Shown here: positions 29,515 through 38,509 of the stretch, piece after piece
How positions within the stretch are numbered: position 1 is the stretch's first letter
Layout of the letters: the number at the start of each line of letters is the position of its first letter
Notes under the pieces: model-generated
What the model saw: the letters and a program-made list of their open reading frames with translations, nothing else
Told to the model about the DNA's origin: nothing
Database searches by the model: none
Translations under genes and position numbers: made by a program
Assembly: GCF_005221385.1 (NCBI RefSeq)
Contig: NZ_CP039903.1
Coordinates: 2,725,001 to 2,789,000, forward strand
From: Agrobacterium tumefaciens
GTDB lineage: Bacteria > Pseudomonadota > Alphaproteobacteria > Rhizobiales > Rhizobiaceae
Direction of reading: 5' to 3'
Length of the DNA stretch: 64,000 bases

Positions 29515-32500
29515 TCACTTTGTCTTTATTGCGGCAAGAGCCTCTCTCATCGCATCATCGCCAACCGTCACAAAACTGGCATTTTCCGTATAGATCAGCG
29601 CGCAGACAAATTCCTTGCCGGGATAAAGCGGTGCCAGAATTTCCCGATAGATGGCAAGCTGCGCTACGTGGGAATAGGGGATCTCACGTGCTTCACGTGG
29701 AGGAACGCGGTTCGTTTTGAAATCCACCAGAATGACGCGGTCGCCATTCACCGCCAGCCGGTCGATACGGCCGGACACCGCATATTGCTGTCGGCCGATC
29801 GTCATCGTGCCCATGATCGATATTTCCGCACGGCTGTTGGCGGAAAAGGCCGGTTGCACCACCGGTTCGGACAGAACCCGCAAGACCGCCCGTATCAGAT
29901 ACTCGCGCTCGTCGGGAGGCCAGAAACGGGCTGCCCGTTCAGCATAACGCCGCGCCGCGGCTTCCCGTTCACTCTCGGCAAAATCGGGCAGGGCCTGCAG
30001 CATGCGATGCACCAGTCGGCCCCGTTGCAACGCCAGAGAGGAGACATCGGCTTTTTCGCCAAACAGCGGTGAACGCACGGCAAGATCGTCCGCGCCGTCA
30101 TCGATGATGGTGCCCGCACCGGAAGGGCTTAGCGGTCTGGGCAGAGAGGGCAGGGCCGGCAAGGGGGCAAGAAGTCCCGCCGGAAGAGTGTAATCTTCAT
30201 CTCGCTGCGGTTCTGGCACAGTCTGCGGGGCAAGTGTCGAGCGAGCTTCGGACTTGCGCCAGACAAGCCCCTGCCATTCCTCGCCATCGGCTACGAACTG
30301 CTGCGGCTGGCAGTGATCCTGATTATCGGCAAGCGCCGCCTTGACGATGGCGTGCCAGCATTCCGGGTTTTCTTTCTGGCCACGATAACCGCAAACGACC
30401 AGATGATCGGCGGCGCGGGTCATCGCCACATACAGCAGCCGTCGATATTCGTCTTCCGCGGCCGTCTTCAGGCGCTCCTCATCCGAGCGAATGAGATGAT
30501 TGGAAAAGCCGCTGCCGGGCAGCCAGACCGGGACTGTGTCCCCATCCGCTTCTATGAAGCGCAGTTTCGGCACATGGCTGTGGTTGAAGGCTTTCGAACC
30601 ACCATCGACGACAAAAACGACCGGTGCTTCGAGGCCCTTGGAGGCATGTACGGTCATGATCCGTACTTCGCCACGATCCTTGTCCTGCTCGCGCTTCACT
30701 TCAGGCGAATCAGTCTCCAGAACGGACAGAAAAGCCTGCAGGCCGGGCAGGCCTGTCCTTTCGTGGTCCAGCGCAAAGGACAGGAACTCGTCCAGAACAT
30801 CGCTCGCCTCATTGCCAAGCCGGCCGAGGAATTTTTTGCGCCCATCATGCAGCGTCAGAACCGCCGCGAAGAAATCATGCACGGTGGCCGTTTTCGAAAG
30901 CGCGATGAAACCGCCCAGCTTACCGACAACGGGGGAAAGGTGACTGTTTTCTTCCCGCGAAAGGACCTGTAACCTTTGCCATACGCTCTCCGTCTCCGAT
31001 CGCGTCGCGGCGATCTCGAAGACATCATCTTCCGTCAGGTTGAAGAGCGGGCTCTTCAACAGCGCGGCAAGCGAAAGATCATCCTCCGGCAGCACCACGA
31101 AACGGCCGAGCGCCAGAAGGTCCTGCACGGCAATGTGGTCAGTCAGGCGAAGGCGATCTGCACCGGCAACGGGAATATTCTTGCGCCGTTTCAGCTCGCG
31201 GGTCAGCGCATTGACGAAGGCGTGGCGTTTTCTGACCAGCACCAGAATGTCGCCCGGCTCGACAGCACGCTCGACGCCCTTTTCAATGATGGTCTCGCTT
31301 CCGATCATCTCGGCGATGCGTGCGGCGATCCTTCGGGCGACGATGGTGGCCGGAGCGCTTTCCCGCAGCGCATCGAAGGGCGCTGTCCAATCCTCTTCGT
31401 CTTCGGCGGTTTCCGGTGCCACCATGTCCCAAACTTCCACGGTGCCGGGATGGCCGGCGCGGTTGGATCGGTGTTCCACCGGCTCGTTATCGGCGCTAAG
31501 ACCGCTGGCGTTATTCGGATCTGAAAAGACCTGATCGACGGCGGCCAGCACATCCTCCGTGGACCGGAAGGACAGCGGCAGGCGGATGCGGTGAAACGCC
31601 TGCTCCACGGAATCCACGCGCCTTTTGGTCTCTTCGCGCTCCTGCGAAAACCGTTCCGGCCGCGCGCCCTGGAAGGAATAGATCGACTGTTTTTCATCGC
31701 CCACGGCAAACAGCGTGCGCCGCCCCATGCGGGCGCTCTCGCCCGTGAAGAAATCCGCAGCCAGCGACTGGATGATCGACCATTGTACCGGGCTGGTATC
31801 CTGCGCCTCGTCGACGAGAATATGGTCGATGCCCTGATCCAGCTTGTAATGCACCCAAGCGCCGGCCGTATCGCGGTTGAGGAGGTTGGCCGCGCGCTCG
31901 ATCAGGTCTTCGAAATCGAGCTGGCTTCGCTGTTTTTTCAGGTCTTCGAAATCGCCGATCAGCCTCTCTGCCAGAACAAGGGCGCATTTTGTCGCCGCCA
32001 GCATCCGCACCAGACGATATCGGTTGCGGCAGGAGACAACATGGTCCCGCGCAAGCGTCAGCGCATCGACAAGATCAGGGGCGGATTTCTGCATCCCCTT
32101 GTTGATGACATAGGCATCCGATTTTTTCTCACCCTTGGCCGTCAGCAGCGCGGCCTCGATGAACTCCATACGCCGCACTGGGTCCGACTGCCGTTTCGCT
32201 TCCCGCAGCGCATAAGCAACATCGATGACGCGCGATCCGCCCACCTCGTCGGCAAGCGTCAGATAGGTGTCGAGCGCAAGGCCGGAAAGACCGGGCAGGG
32301 GCCAGAAGGCCGCCGCCGCCGTTTCCTCGGTTTCCTCATGATCGATCTGCATCGCCTGCCGCAAACGGGCATCGATGCCGCCGGATTGTTTTGCCTGGAG
32401 CAGAAAGGCGCGAAGGGCGCTGCGATTGGCGATGATGGCGGAGAGCAGAGATTCCAGCCCGCTTTCGTCGGCAAGATCGAGCACATAGGCAAGCGCCTGC

Positions 32501-33072
32501 GCCAGTTCCGTGTCGCCTCCTGTCGAAACCGCCGTCAGAAGAGAGCGGCGGGCCTCGGCCAGCAGGGTCGTGGCGGCGCGGTCATCGAGAACGGAAAAAT
32601 GGCCCGCTACATTGGCTTCCAGTGGAAACTGATGCAGCAGAGCCTCGCAGAAAGCGTGAATGGTCTGGATTTTCAGCCCGCCCGGCGTTTCCAGCGCCTT
32701 GGCGAATAGCCGCCGCGCTTCAGCAAGCTTTATGCGATCTGGCGCTTTGCCTTCGATAGCGGTGATGCGATCCCTAAGATCGGAATCCGGCAACGTTGCC
32801 CATTCCGCCAGCCGGTCGAAGACACGGCTGGACATTTCAGACGCGGCAGCCTTGGTATAGGTGAGGCACAAAATCGCCGAGGGGCGGCATCCGGCCAGAA
32901 GCAGGCGGATGACGCGCTGGGTCAGCACATGGGTCTTGCCGGAGCCGGCATTGGCTGACACCCATGCGGAACTGGACGGATCAGAGGCAAGCCGCTGCCG
33001 GGCGCTGGTCCAGTCGATCCAGCTTTCCGGCGTGTCGGCGGCGGGGCCGTGATCGACAGGATCAATCGTCAT
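29515..33072 (-). CDS. addA: Double-strand break repair helicase-nuclease AddA
   Basis: A UvrD-type helicase of 1185 residues fused to a RecB-family nuclease. Walker A is SANAGSGKTHVLTQRVI near residue 35, DLIERAANLL and VDEAQDTSPVQW follow, and the C-terminal nuclease carries GRIDRLAV and LVDFKTNR. AddAB resects double-strand ends for RecA. I chose the ATG at 33072 because it starts the conserved protein and overlaps addB by eleven bases; the open frame runs further upstream inside addB. Confidence 0.94.
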   Translation of the reverse strand: MTIDPVDHGPAADTPESWIDWTSARQRLASDPSSSAWVSANAGSGKTHVLTQRVIRLLLAGCRPSAILCLTYTKAAASEMSSRVFDRLAEWATLPDSDLRDRITAIEGKAPDRIKLAEARRLFAKALETPGGLKIQTIHAFCEALLHQFPLEANVAGHFSVLDDRAATTLLAEARRSLLTAVSTGGDTELAQALAYVLDLADESGLESLLSAIIANRSALRAFLLQAKQSGGIDARLRQAMQIDHEETEETAAAAFWPLPGLSGLALDTYLTLADEVGGSRVIDVAYALREAKRQSDPVRRMEFIEAALLTAKGEKKSDAYVINKGMQKSAPDLVDALTLARDHVVSCRNRYRLVRMLAATKCALVLAERLIGDFEDLKKQRSQLDFEDLIERAANLLNRDTAGAWVHYKLDQGIDHILVDEAQDTSPVQWSIIQSLAADFFTGESARMGRRTLFAVGDEKQSIYSFQGARPERFSQEREETKRRVDSVEQAFHRIRLPLSFRSTEDVLAAVDQVFSDPNNASGLSADNEPVEHRSNRAGHPGTVEVWDMVAPETAEDEEDWTAPFDALRESAPATIVARRIAARIAEMIGSETIIEKGVERAVEPGDILVLVRKRHAFVNALTRELKRRKNIPVAGADRLRLTDHIAVQDLLALGRFVVLPEDDLSLAALLKSPLFNLTEDDVFEIAATRSETESVWQRLQVLSREENSHLSPVVGKLGGFIALSKTATVHDFFAAVLTLHDGRKKFLGRLGNEASDVLDEFLSFALDHERTGLPGLQAFLSVLETDSPEVKREQDKDRGEVRIMTVHASKGLEAPVVFVVDGGSKAFNHSHVPKLRFIEADGDTVPVWLPGSGFSNHLIRSDEERLKTAAEDEYRRLLYVAMTRAADHLVVCGYRGQKENPECWHAIVKAALADNQDHCQPQQFVADGEEWQGLVWRKSEARSTLAPQTVPEPQRDEDYTLPAGLLAPLPALPSLPRPLSPSGAGTIIDDGADDLAVRSPLFGEKADVSSLALQRGRLVHRMLQALPDFAESEREAAARRYAERAARFWPPDEREYLIRAVLRVLSEPVVQPAFSANSRAEISIMGTMTIGRQQYAVSGRIDRLAVNGDRVILVDFKTNRVPPREAREIPYSHVAQLAIYREILAPLYPGKEFVCALIYTENASFVTVGDDAMREALAAIKTK

Positions 33073-36000
33073 CGCCGTCTCCCGGTTCCGCCGTTGACCA
33101 TTCCGAAACACGGGCGAGGTGGTCATATTCCCCGCCATAGGATTGTTGCTCTTCCGGCACCAGCCGCGAGGCGAAACCGTTCTCGCCTTCGCGCAGCGAG
33201 CGCACGAATTTGGCGAGCTGCTCGATCGATTCCGTTGCCAGTTCGATAGCCGATTTCGGCGGTCTTTTACCGCTGCGGCTGGAATGTTCGTTATTGACCT
33301 GGTCGGCAAAAAAACGATCGCCCGGCCGCAGGCGCACATAGATAAGGTTTTCCGGTGTTGGCGATCCGGCTTCGCGGAAGGCCCCGCGCATCAGCGCCGC
33401 CGCTTCCAGCGCCAGCTGTGGGTCAAGCAGCGCGCGCGCCTGATTGACGGATGGCGCAAGCCCGGTCTTGTAATCGATAATATCCGCGTGACCGTTTGAC
33501 TTGATGTCGATGCGATCGGCAATTCCGGTCAGCCTTATACCCGCCTCGGCGATTTCCTGCCCGGCGCGTGCCTCGAAAAAACTATGGCGAATGGATGGGT
33601 GCCGGTCCTTTTCCCAGTCGATGAAGGCGCGTGCCACCGCCGCAAAACGTGGCCGCCAGATGACATCCACATGCGGCGGCAGGTTTTCCGCGTCAAAACA
33701 TTCGTCCAGAATGCGCTGCATGGCCTCGAGCGAAGCCGGCGTGCCGGGGATGTGTCCCTCACGCGAATAGCGCTCGATGATCGCGTGATAGAGCGTGCCG
33801 CGATCGGCGGCGCTTGGATCGCGATTGAAGGGCTCGAGCGGGTCGAGCTTCAGGATACGCCGCGCATAGATCGAATAGGGATCGCGCCGTAACCGCCCCA
33901 CTTCGCTGAAGGAATAACGGGTTGGCTGCAGATCAGCCGGCGGCCTGGGGGCAGGGCGCTTTGCCGCATCCTGATCGATGCTTTCATCCATTAGACCGGC
34001 CCAATGCCGATACGTCTCGCCGCGCTTCTTCAATTCTCCGGCAAAATCCTCACCACCCAGTGCCAGCAATCGTTGCAGCCATCTCGAAGCGACGGCAGGG
34101 GTGGAGCCCTGCCTCAGCGCCCGGGTGTAAAAGATCTGCCGGGTGCCGTTCGCCATCTCAAAGTCATGCGCCAGCTGGCCGATGCGCCGTTCCGGCGGCT
34201 CCAGTCCGATCGCTGTCTTCATGGTTCGGGACAAGAATGGGTTATTCGCCGTCTGGCCCGGCCAGAGGCCTTCATTGAGGCCGCCAATCACAACTGTATC
34301 GACGCTTTGCAGCCGCGCTTCGAGCGCACCGAAGATAAAGATGCGCGGATGACGCATGGATCGCGGCTTGATCGATTCTCCGGCAACCAGCGCCGCAAAT
34401 ATGTCAGCCCATTGTGGCCCATCCGCATCGAGGATTTCGCCGCTTTCCATCAATTCGCCGAACAGGCCGGAAAGCGTGTCACCAGCCTCGCCGGACCAGA
34501 GCGCAGCAAGATCATTGTTTTCATCCGCACAGATCGCTTCGATCACGCGGCCTGTCCGCTCCGCCCAATGGGAGAGCGGCAGTTTGTCGGTAAAGGCCCG
34601 GCCGGATCGATCGCGACGGACGAAGGCAGAGCCAAGCGGCTCGGTTGCAACGGCGATCCGCTGCGCCAGATCGCGCGCTGCTTCAAGGCTTCCTTCCGGC
34701 AATGCCAGCCGCCAGGCAGGTGGGTGCCGATCATCGCGCTGCGCCAGCAGCTGTGCCTCCAGAACCGCTTCCAGATTACCGATTTCGGTTTCGACGCGGC
34801 CGCCACGCAGTGCTATGAGTTCCAGCGCTTTCGAGGCTTGTGTGAAAGCTGCCTCGGAAAGCCCGAAACGGGAGAGTGGATGCTTTAGGAGTGAAATGAT
34901 CGGCACCGGGTCTCCGGGCCTCAGGATCGCTTCCAGCGCCAGTTGCGTCAGTCCGGCCTGCGGTGTGGCAGAAAGTGGCGTACCCGCCGAATCGTCGGCC
35001 TCTATGCCAAAGCGCTGCAGTTCCGTCGCCACCCGCCGCGCCAATCCACGGTCGGGTGTTATCAGTGCTGCCTGCGAAGGACGTCCGGCACCCGGAGCTT
35101 CCAGCGCCAGCCTGAGCGCCACCGCGATGGCGGTTGCCTCTTCGCGCTCGTTGGCGGCTTCTATCAGTGTGGCCGCTGCAAAAGCCTCATCGAAGAAACC
35201 GGGGTCCCTGTCTTCGCGCCACCGGTTCCAGTCGCTGGTGGACTTGGCCGGCGCGAGCGCCGCCGAAAATACGGCCGCGCGTTTTTCAAGATCGCTATCT
35301 ATGGCTCCGATCTGATCCACGTCGTCGCGTAGGATGCCGAGCTTCTGCAGCAGCATATAGAGCCCGTATTGCGAATGGGTGCGGCTCGAAGGGTCGGTCG
35401 GGTCCTCGGCAATTGCCTCCCATTGCTCCTCTGACATGGCAAGATCAAGCCCCGGAAGCACGACGACGCCCTGCGGCAAGGCTGCAACGGCGGCGATGAG
35501 GTCGGCAGCGGCCGGAATGGAGCCCGTAGACCCGGCCACGATGATCGGTCCGGTATCCGGCAAATTGGCAAGCCGGTTTGCCTCGGCCCGTAAGATGCCG
35601 TTTCGATGCCGGCCGGCCGAGGAGCGGTTGAGTTCAGCAAGGCGCGCGGGCCAGAAGACGCTGGCAATCTTCAGGAAATCCGCCGTCAGCTGCCACCATT
35701 GCGCATGTTCGCCGGTATCGAGATGCTGAAGCGCTTCCCAATCCTTTTCTTCCGTATCCATGGCATCAATCACCTCGCCAAGCGCACGCGCCAGCCATAT
35801 GGCGTCCGCAGGGCTGGCGGGAGCGACGAGCGGCGAATCCGAATGGATCGCCCGGATGGCGTCCGGCAGGCTGTTGCGCCAGGCCAGAATAAGACGCGCC
35901 AGTTCGATCAGCCGGCCGGTGCCGGAAATCGGTGGCGCGAGATCCATGATTTCAGGATTTTCGATCTCGAAGAAGCCGCTATCGTCATCCGTTTCGCCGA

Positions 36001-36247
36001 GCGGCCGGATCAGCGGCAGGATGGCGGAACGGCCGCCCAGAAGATCGACGAATTCCGAGCGCAGCACGCGGGCGGAACGCCGCGTCGGCACATAGATCGT
36101 CACCTTGGCCAGTGAAAGCGGATCGGCCGGGTCATATCTATAGCCGGCTGTCAGTGTCCCGTCACACAGCGTTTCCGCGAGCGTTTTGAGGAACGGTGTT
36201 CCCGCAGCGATCGTCAGGACGCGCTTTTCGGGGCGGGACGTCGTCAT
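33062..36247 (-). CDS. addB: Double-strand break repair protein AddB
   Basis: A 1061-residue AddB of the alphaproteobacterial type. A nuclease domain near the C-terminus shows GIADRID and IIDYKTG. The N-terminus reads TIAAGTPFLKTLAETL, where Bacillus AddB has a Walker A box, so the GKT triplet is missing. The C-terminal region (YGGEYDHLARVSEW) also lacks the cysteines that hold the iron-sulfur cluster in Bacillus AddB. It overlaps addA and the murU-like gene, which implies translational coupling. Confidence 0.93.
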   Translation of the reverse strand: MTTSRPEKRVLTIAAGTPFLKTLAETLCDGTLTAGYRYDPADPLSLAKVTIYVPTRRSARVLRSEFVDLLGGRSAILPLIRPLGETDDDSGFFEIENPEIMDLAPPISGTGRLIELARLILAWRNSLPDAIRAIHSDSPLVAPASPADAIWLARALGEVIDAMDTEEKDWEALQHLDTGEHAQWWQLTADFLKIASVFWPARLAELNRSSAGRHRNGILRAEANRLANLPDTGPIIVAGSTGSIPAAADLIAAVAALPQGVVVLPGLDLAMSEEQWEAIAEDPTDPSSRTHSQYGLYMLLQKLGILRDDVDQIGAIDSDLEKRAAVFSAALAPAKSTSDWNRWREDRDPGFFDEAFAAATLIEAANEREEATAIAVALRLALEAPGAGRPSQAALITPDRGLARRVATELQRFGIEADDSAGTPLSATPQAGLTQLALEAILRPGDPVPIISLLKHPLSRFGLSEAAFTQASKALELIALRGGRVETEIGNLEAVLEAQLLAQRDDRHPPAWRLALPEGSLEAARDLAQRIAVATEPLGSAFVRRDRSGRAFTDKLPLSHWAERTGRVIEAICADENNDLAALWSGEAGDTLSGLFGELMESGEILDADGPQWADIFAALVAGESIKPRSMRHPRIFIFGALEARLQSVDTVVIGGLNEGLWPGQTANNPFLSRTMKTAIGLEPPERRIGQLAHDFEMANGTRQIFYTRALRQGSTPAVASRWLQRLLALGGEDFAGELKKRGETYRHWAGLMDESIDQDAAKRPAPRPPADLQPTRYSFSEVGRLRRDPYSIYARRILKLDPLEPFNRDPSAADRGTLYHAIIERYSREGHIPGTPASLEAMQRILDECFDAENLPPHVDVIWRPRFAAVARAFIDWEKDRHPSIRHSFFEARAGQEIAEAGIRLTGIADRIDIKSNGHADIIDYKTGLAPSVNQARALLDPQLALEAAALMRGAFREAGSPTPENLIYVRLRPGDRFFADQVNNEHSSRSGKRPPKSAIELATESIEQLAKFVRSLREGENGFASRLVPEEQQSYGGEYDHLARVSEWSTAEPGDGDDD

Positions 36248-36981
36248 GCCGAGCGTTTTTCCCTGAATTGCCGGATGATGTTTTCTGCGTCTTCTATCGC
36301 ATCGGGCGTGCCGACGGTGATCCAGTGTCCGTCAAGCGAAATCCCGGAAAGCCGGTCTTTTTTAATGGCGCGGTCGAAATAGATGTTGAGGTTGAAGGCA
36401 TCCGCCGGCGCATCATCAAGTAGGCGCGAATCCATGGCGATGGCGCCGGCATAAACCACCGGGTTTGGGTCGCCATCGCAATACCGCACCAATTTACCGT
36501 CGTCAGAAAGGTTGAAATCTCTTTTGCCGTTATGACCGGTGGTACGATCCATATCGACACAGAGCAGGGCCATATCCATGCGCTCCGGATCGAAGAATTG
36601 CGCAAGCTTGCGCAGGTTGCTGACCGCATTCAATTGCTCGCCGATCCAGAATAGATCGGCATTCATGACGAAGACCGGGCCGGGTTCCAGAAGCTTCAGA
36701 CCCTTGGCAAGCCCGCCGCCGGAATTCATCAGCTGCGCCCGCTCGTCGGAGATCAGAATTTTGGCGTCGGAGCGGTGCTCCAGATGGGCGATCATCTGGT
36801 CCGCATGGTGATGCACATTGACAACGATCATCTCCGCCCCGGCTTCCACAAGGGCGTCGAGCGCATAGTCGATCATCGGCTTGCCGGCGATCTTGACGAG
36901 CGGCTTCGGGATCGTATCGGTGATCGGGCGCATCCGCGTGCCAAGCCCCGCGGCCAGCACCATCGCGTTTTTGATCGTCAT
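36244..36981 (-). CDS. murU: Sugar nucleotidyltransferase, probable MurNAc-1-phosphate uridylyltransferase
   Basis: A 245-residue nucleotidyltransferase with AMVLAAGLGTRMRPITD at the N-terminus, then IPKPLVKIAGKPMIDYALD and a Rossmann-like core. The neighbour upstream carries an AmgK-type kinase domain, and AmgK plus MurU recycle MurNAc to UDP-MurNAc in bacteria such as Pseudomonas and Caulobacter. That pairing is the main reason for the MurU call over a general glucose-1-phosphate transferase. The ATG at 36981 is chosen at the conserved start; the open frame extends upstream to 37077. It overlaps addB by four bases. Confidence 0.78.
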   Translation of the reverse strand: MTIKNAMVLAAGLGTRMRPITDTIPKPLVKIAGKPMIDYALDALVEAGAEMIVVNVHHHADQMIAHLEHRSDAKILISDERAQLMNSGGGLAKGLKLLEPGPVFVMNADLFWIGEQLNAVSNLRKLAQFFDPERMDMALLCVDMDRTTGHNGKRDFNLSDDGKLVRYCDGDPNPVVYAGAIAMDSRLLDDAPADAFNLNIYFDRAIKKDRLSGISLDGHWITVGTPDAIEDAENIIRQFREKRSA

Positions 36982-36997
36982 CGTCGTCAACCGTCTT

Positions 36998-38509
36998 TCA
37001 GTCGTTGAATTCCATGCCCATACCGACACACCAGTCTCGAAGAGGCTCAAGTTCCGGATGCGAAAGCGCCGCGGCAAGATAGCGGAACGTCCTCGGCATA
37101 TGTTTCATATAACCGGGTTTTCGATCCCGTTCCAACAACCTCACCCAGATACCGGCAAGCTTGCAGTTGCGCTGCGCCGACATGATGGCAAAAGCCTTGA
37201 GGAAAGCGGCCTCATCAAATGAAGGCGTGTTTCTTCTGCTATCGAGATAATGCGAAAGCAGATGCGCCTGCAGTTCGGGTTCGATGGTAACCCGGGCATC
37301 CTGCACGATGGAGGCGAGATCATAGGCGGTCGGGCCGATCATCGCGTCCTGAAAATCGATCAGGCCAACCTGTCGAATGCCGCTATTCTGCGCCTGCCAG
37401 AGAAGGTTGGGTGAATGGAAATCGCGCAGCAGGAGCCCCGTTTCACAATCAGCGAGTGAGTCGATCAGACTATCCCACAGGGCGTAATAGTCGCTCTTCT
37501 CGCTATCGGTGAGCGGCTTGCCGCGTTTGTGAGGAAGATACCATTCCGCCAGCAGCGAGACTTCGATTTTCATCGCCTGGCGATCGAAGGGGGGAACTTT
37601 GTAGGTGCTGCCGTCAATCACCGGCAGCAGGTCGGGTCGCGGGGTCTGATGAAGGGCTGCGAGGCAGGCGACGCTCTGCAGATAACGTTCTTCTATCGGC
37701 GTTCCGTCCTGCGCAAGCACCCCGTCGCGCCCCAGATCCTCCAGCAGGAGAATGCCCTGATCAATATCCGCTGCCAGAAGCTCTGGCGCGCAAAAGCCGC
37801 CATCTCGCAGATACTCGCCGATTGCCACGAAGGAGCGCGCATCCTGGGCAAGATGGGCGATTTCGGCATAGGTCTTGCCATCAGCCACGATCGCACCTCT
37901 CATGGGGCGTCGCCAGTCCATCAGGATAAGGTCATGGCCGTCAGTGGAAATGGTCTCATAGGCGCGTGTGGAGGCGTCACCGCTCAGAAAACGCCGGGCC
38001 GCATCGCCTCTGCCATTTCTTGTGAGGAACGTGCGAATGGCGAAAACCCGTTCAAGCCGTGCTTTCAATTTTGCCGGAGCCTCGATGACGGCCAGCCGTC
38101 CCTCGCCGGAATGCGTCAGCCGAAGCGTGACGGTCTGCTCCGGTGGCAAAACCTCGGTGGCGATATCCGGCCATTCGATCAGGCAGACGCCGTCCTCCAG
38201 CATCTCGTCGATGCCGAGCTCGTCCAGTTCGGAGACATCCGAAAGCCGGTAAAGATCGAGATGGGCAACCGGAATGCGAGTGGAATAGGTCTGGATGATC
38301 GTGAAGGTCGGGCTTGGAACCTCGAGATCCGGCTCATCCGCCATCGCGCGGATGAAGGCGCGGGCAAGTGTGGATTTACCGGCGCCGAGATCACCGATCA
38401 GCGCCAGGCAATCGCCGGGTTTCAATGCCAGCGCGAGGTCTTCACCGAGCCTGATGGTATCTTTTTCTCCCTCAAGGGAAATAGTGATCGGCAAGATGTC
38501 TTCGCTCAT
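36998..38509 (-). CDS. Fused TsaE ATPase and AmgK-like aminosugar kinase
   Basis: A 503-residue two-domain protein. Residues 1-150 form TsaE (P-loop GDLGAGKST at 39-47, PSPTFTIIQTY, HLDLYRL, IEWPD), the ATPase for tRNA t6A37 synthesis. Residues 160-503 form an aminoglycoside-phosphotransferase-fold kinase with RDFHSPN (362-368) as catalytic loop and IDFQDAMIGP (384-393) as metal loop, as in AmgK, which phosphorylates MurNAc/GlcNAc at C1. Its stop lies 16 bases upstream of the murU-like start, and its start overlaps divL by four bases. The fusion joins two unrelated pathways in one polypeptide. Confidence 0.88.
   Translation of the reverse strand: MSEDILPITISLEGEKDTIRLGEDLALALKPGDCLALIGDLGAGKSTLARAFIRAMADEPDLEVPSPTFTIIQTYSTRIPVAHLDLYRLSDVSELDELGIDEMLEDGVCLIEWPDIATEVLPPEQTVTLRLTHSGEGRLAVIEAPAKLKARLERVFAIRTFLTRNGRGDAARRFLSGDASTRAYETISTDGHDLILMDWRRPMRGAIVADGKTYAEIAHLAQDARSFVAIGEYLRDGGFCAPELLAADIDQGILLLEDLGRDGVLAQDGTPIEERYLQSVACLAALHQTPRPDLLPVIDGSTYKVPPFDRQAMKIEVSLLAEWYLPHKRGKPLTDSEKSDYYALWDSLIDSLADCETGLLLRDFHSPNLLWQAQNSGIRQVGLIDFQDAMIGPTAYDLASIVQDARVTIEPELQAHLLSHYLDSRRNTPSFDEAAFLKAFAIMSAQRNCKLAGIWVRLLERDRKPGYMKHMPRTFRYLAAALSHPELEPLRDWCVGMGMEFND

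Noticed and set aside
29689..29704. parS-like sequence inside addA (TGCTTCACGTGGAGGA)
   Set aside because: It keeps only the TTCACGTG core and differs from the consensus at four positions, so it is no better than chance.
33073..33339. N-terminal extension of addA into addB
   Set aside because: The extra 89 residues are low-complexity shadow of addB; the conserved protein starts at 33072.
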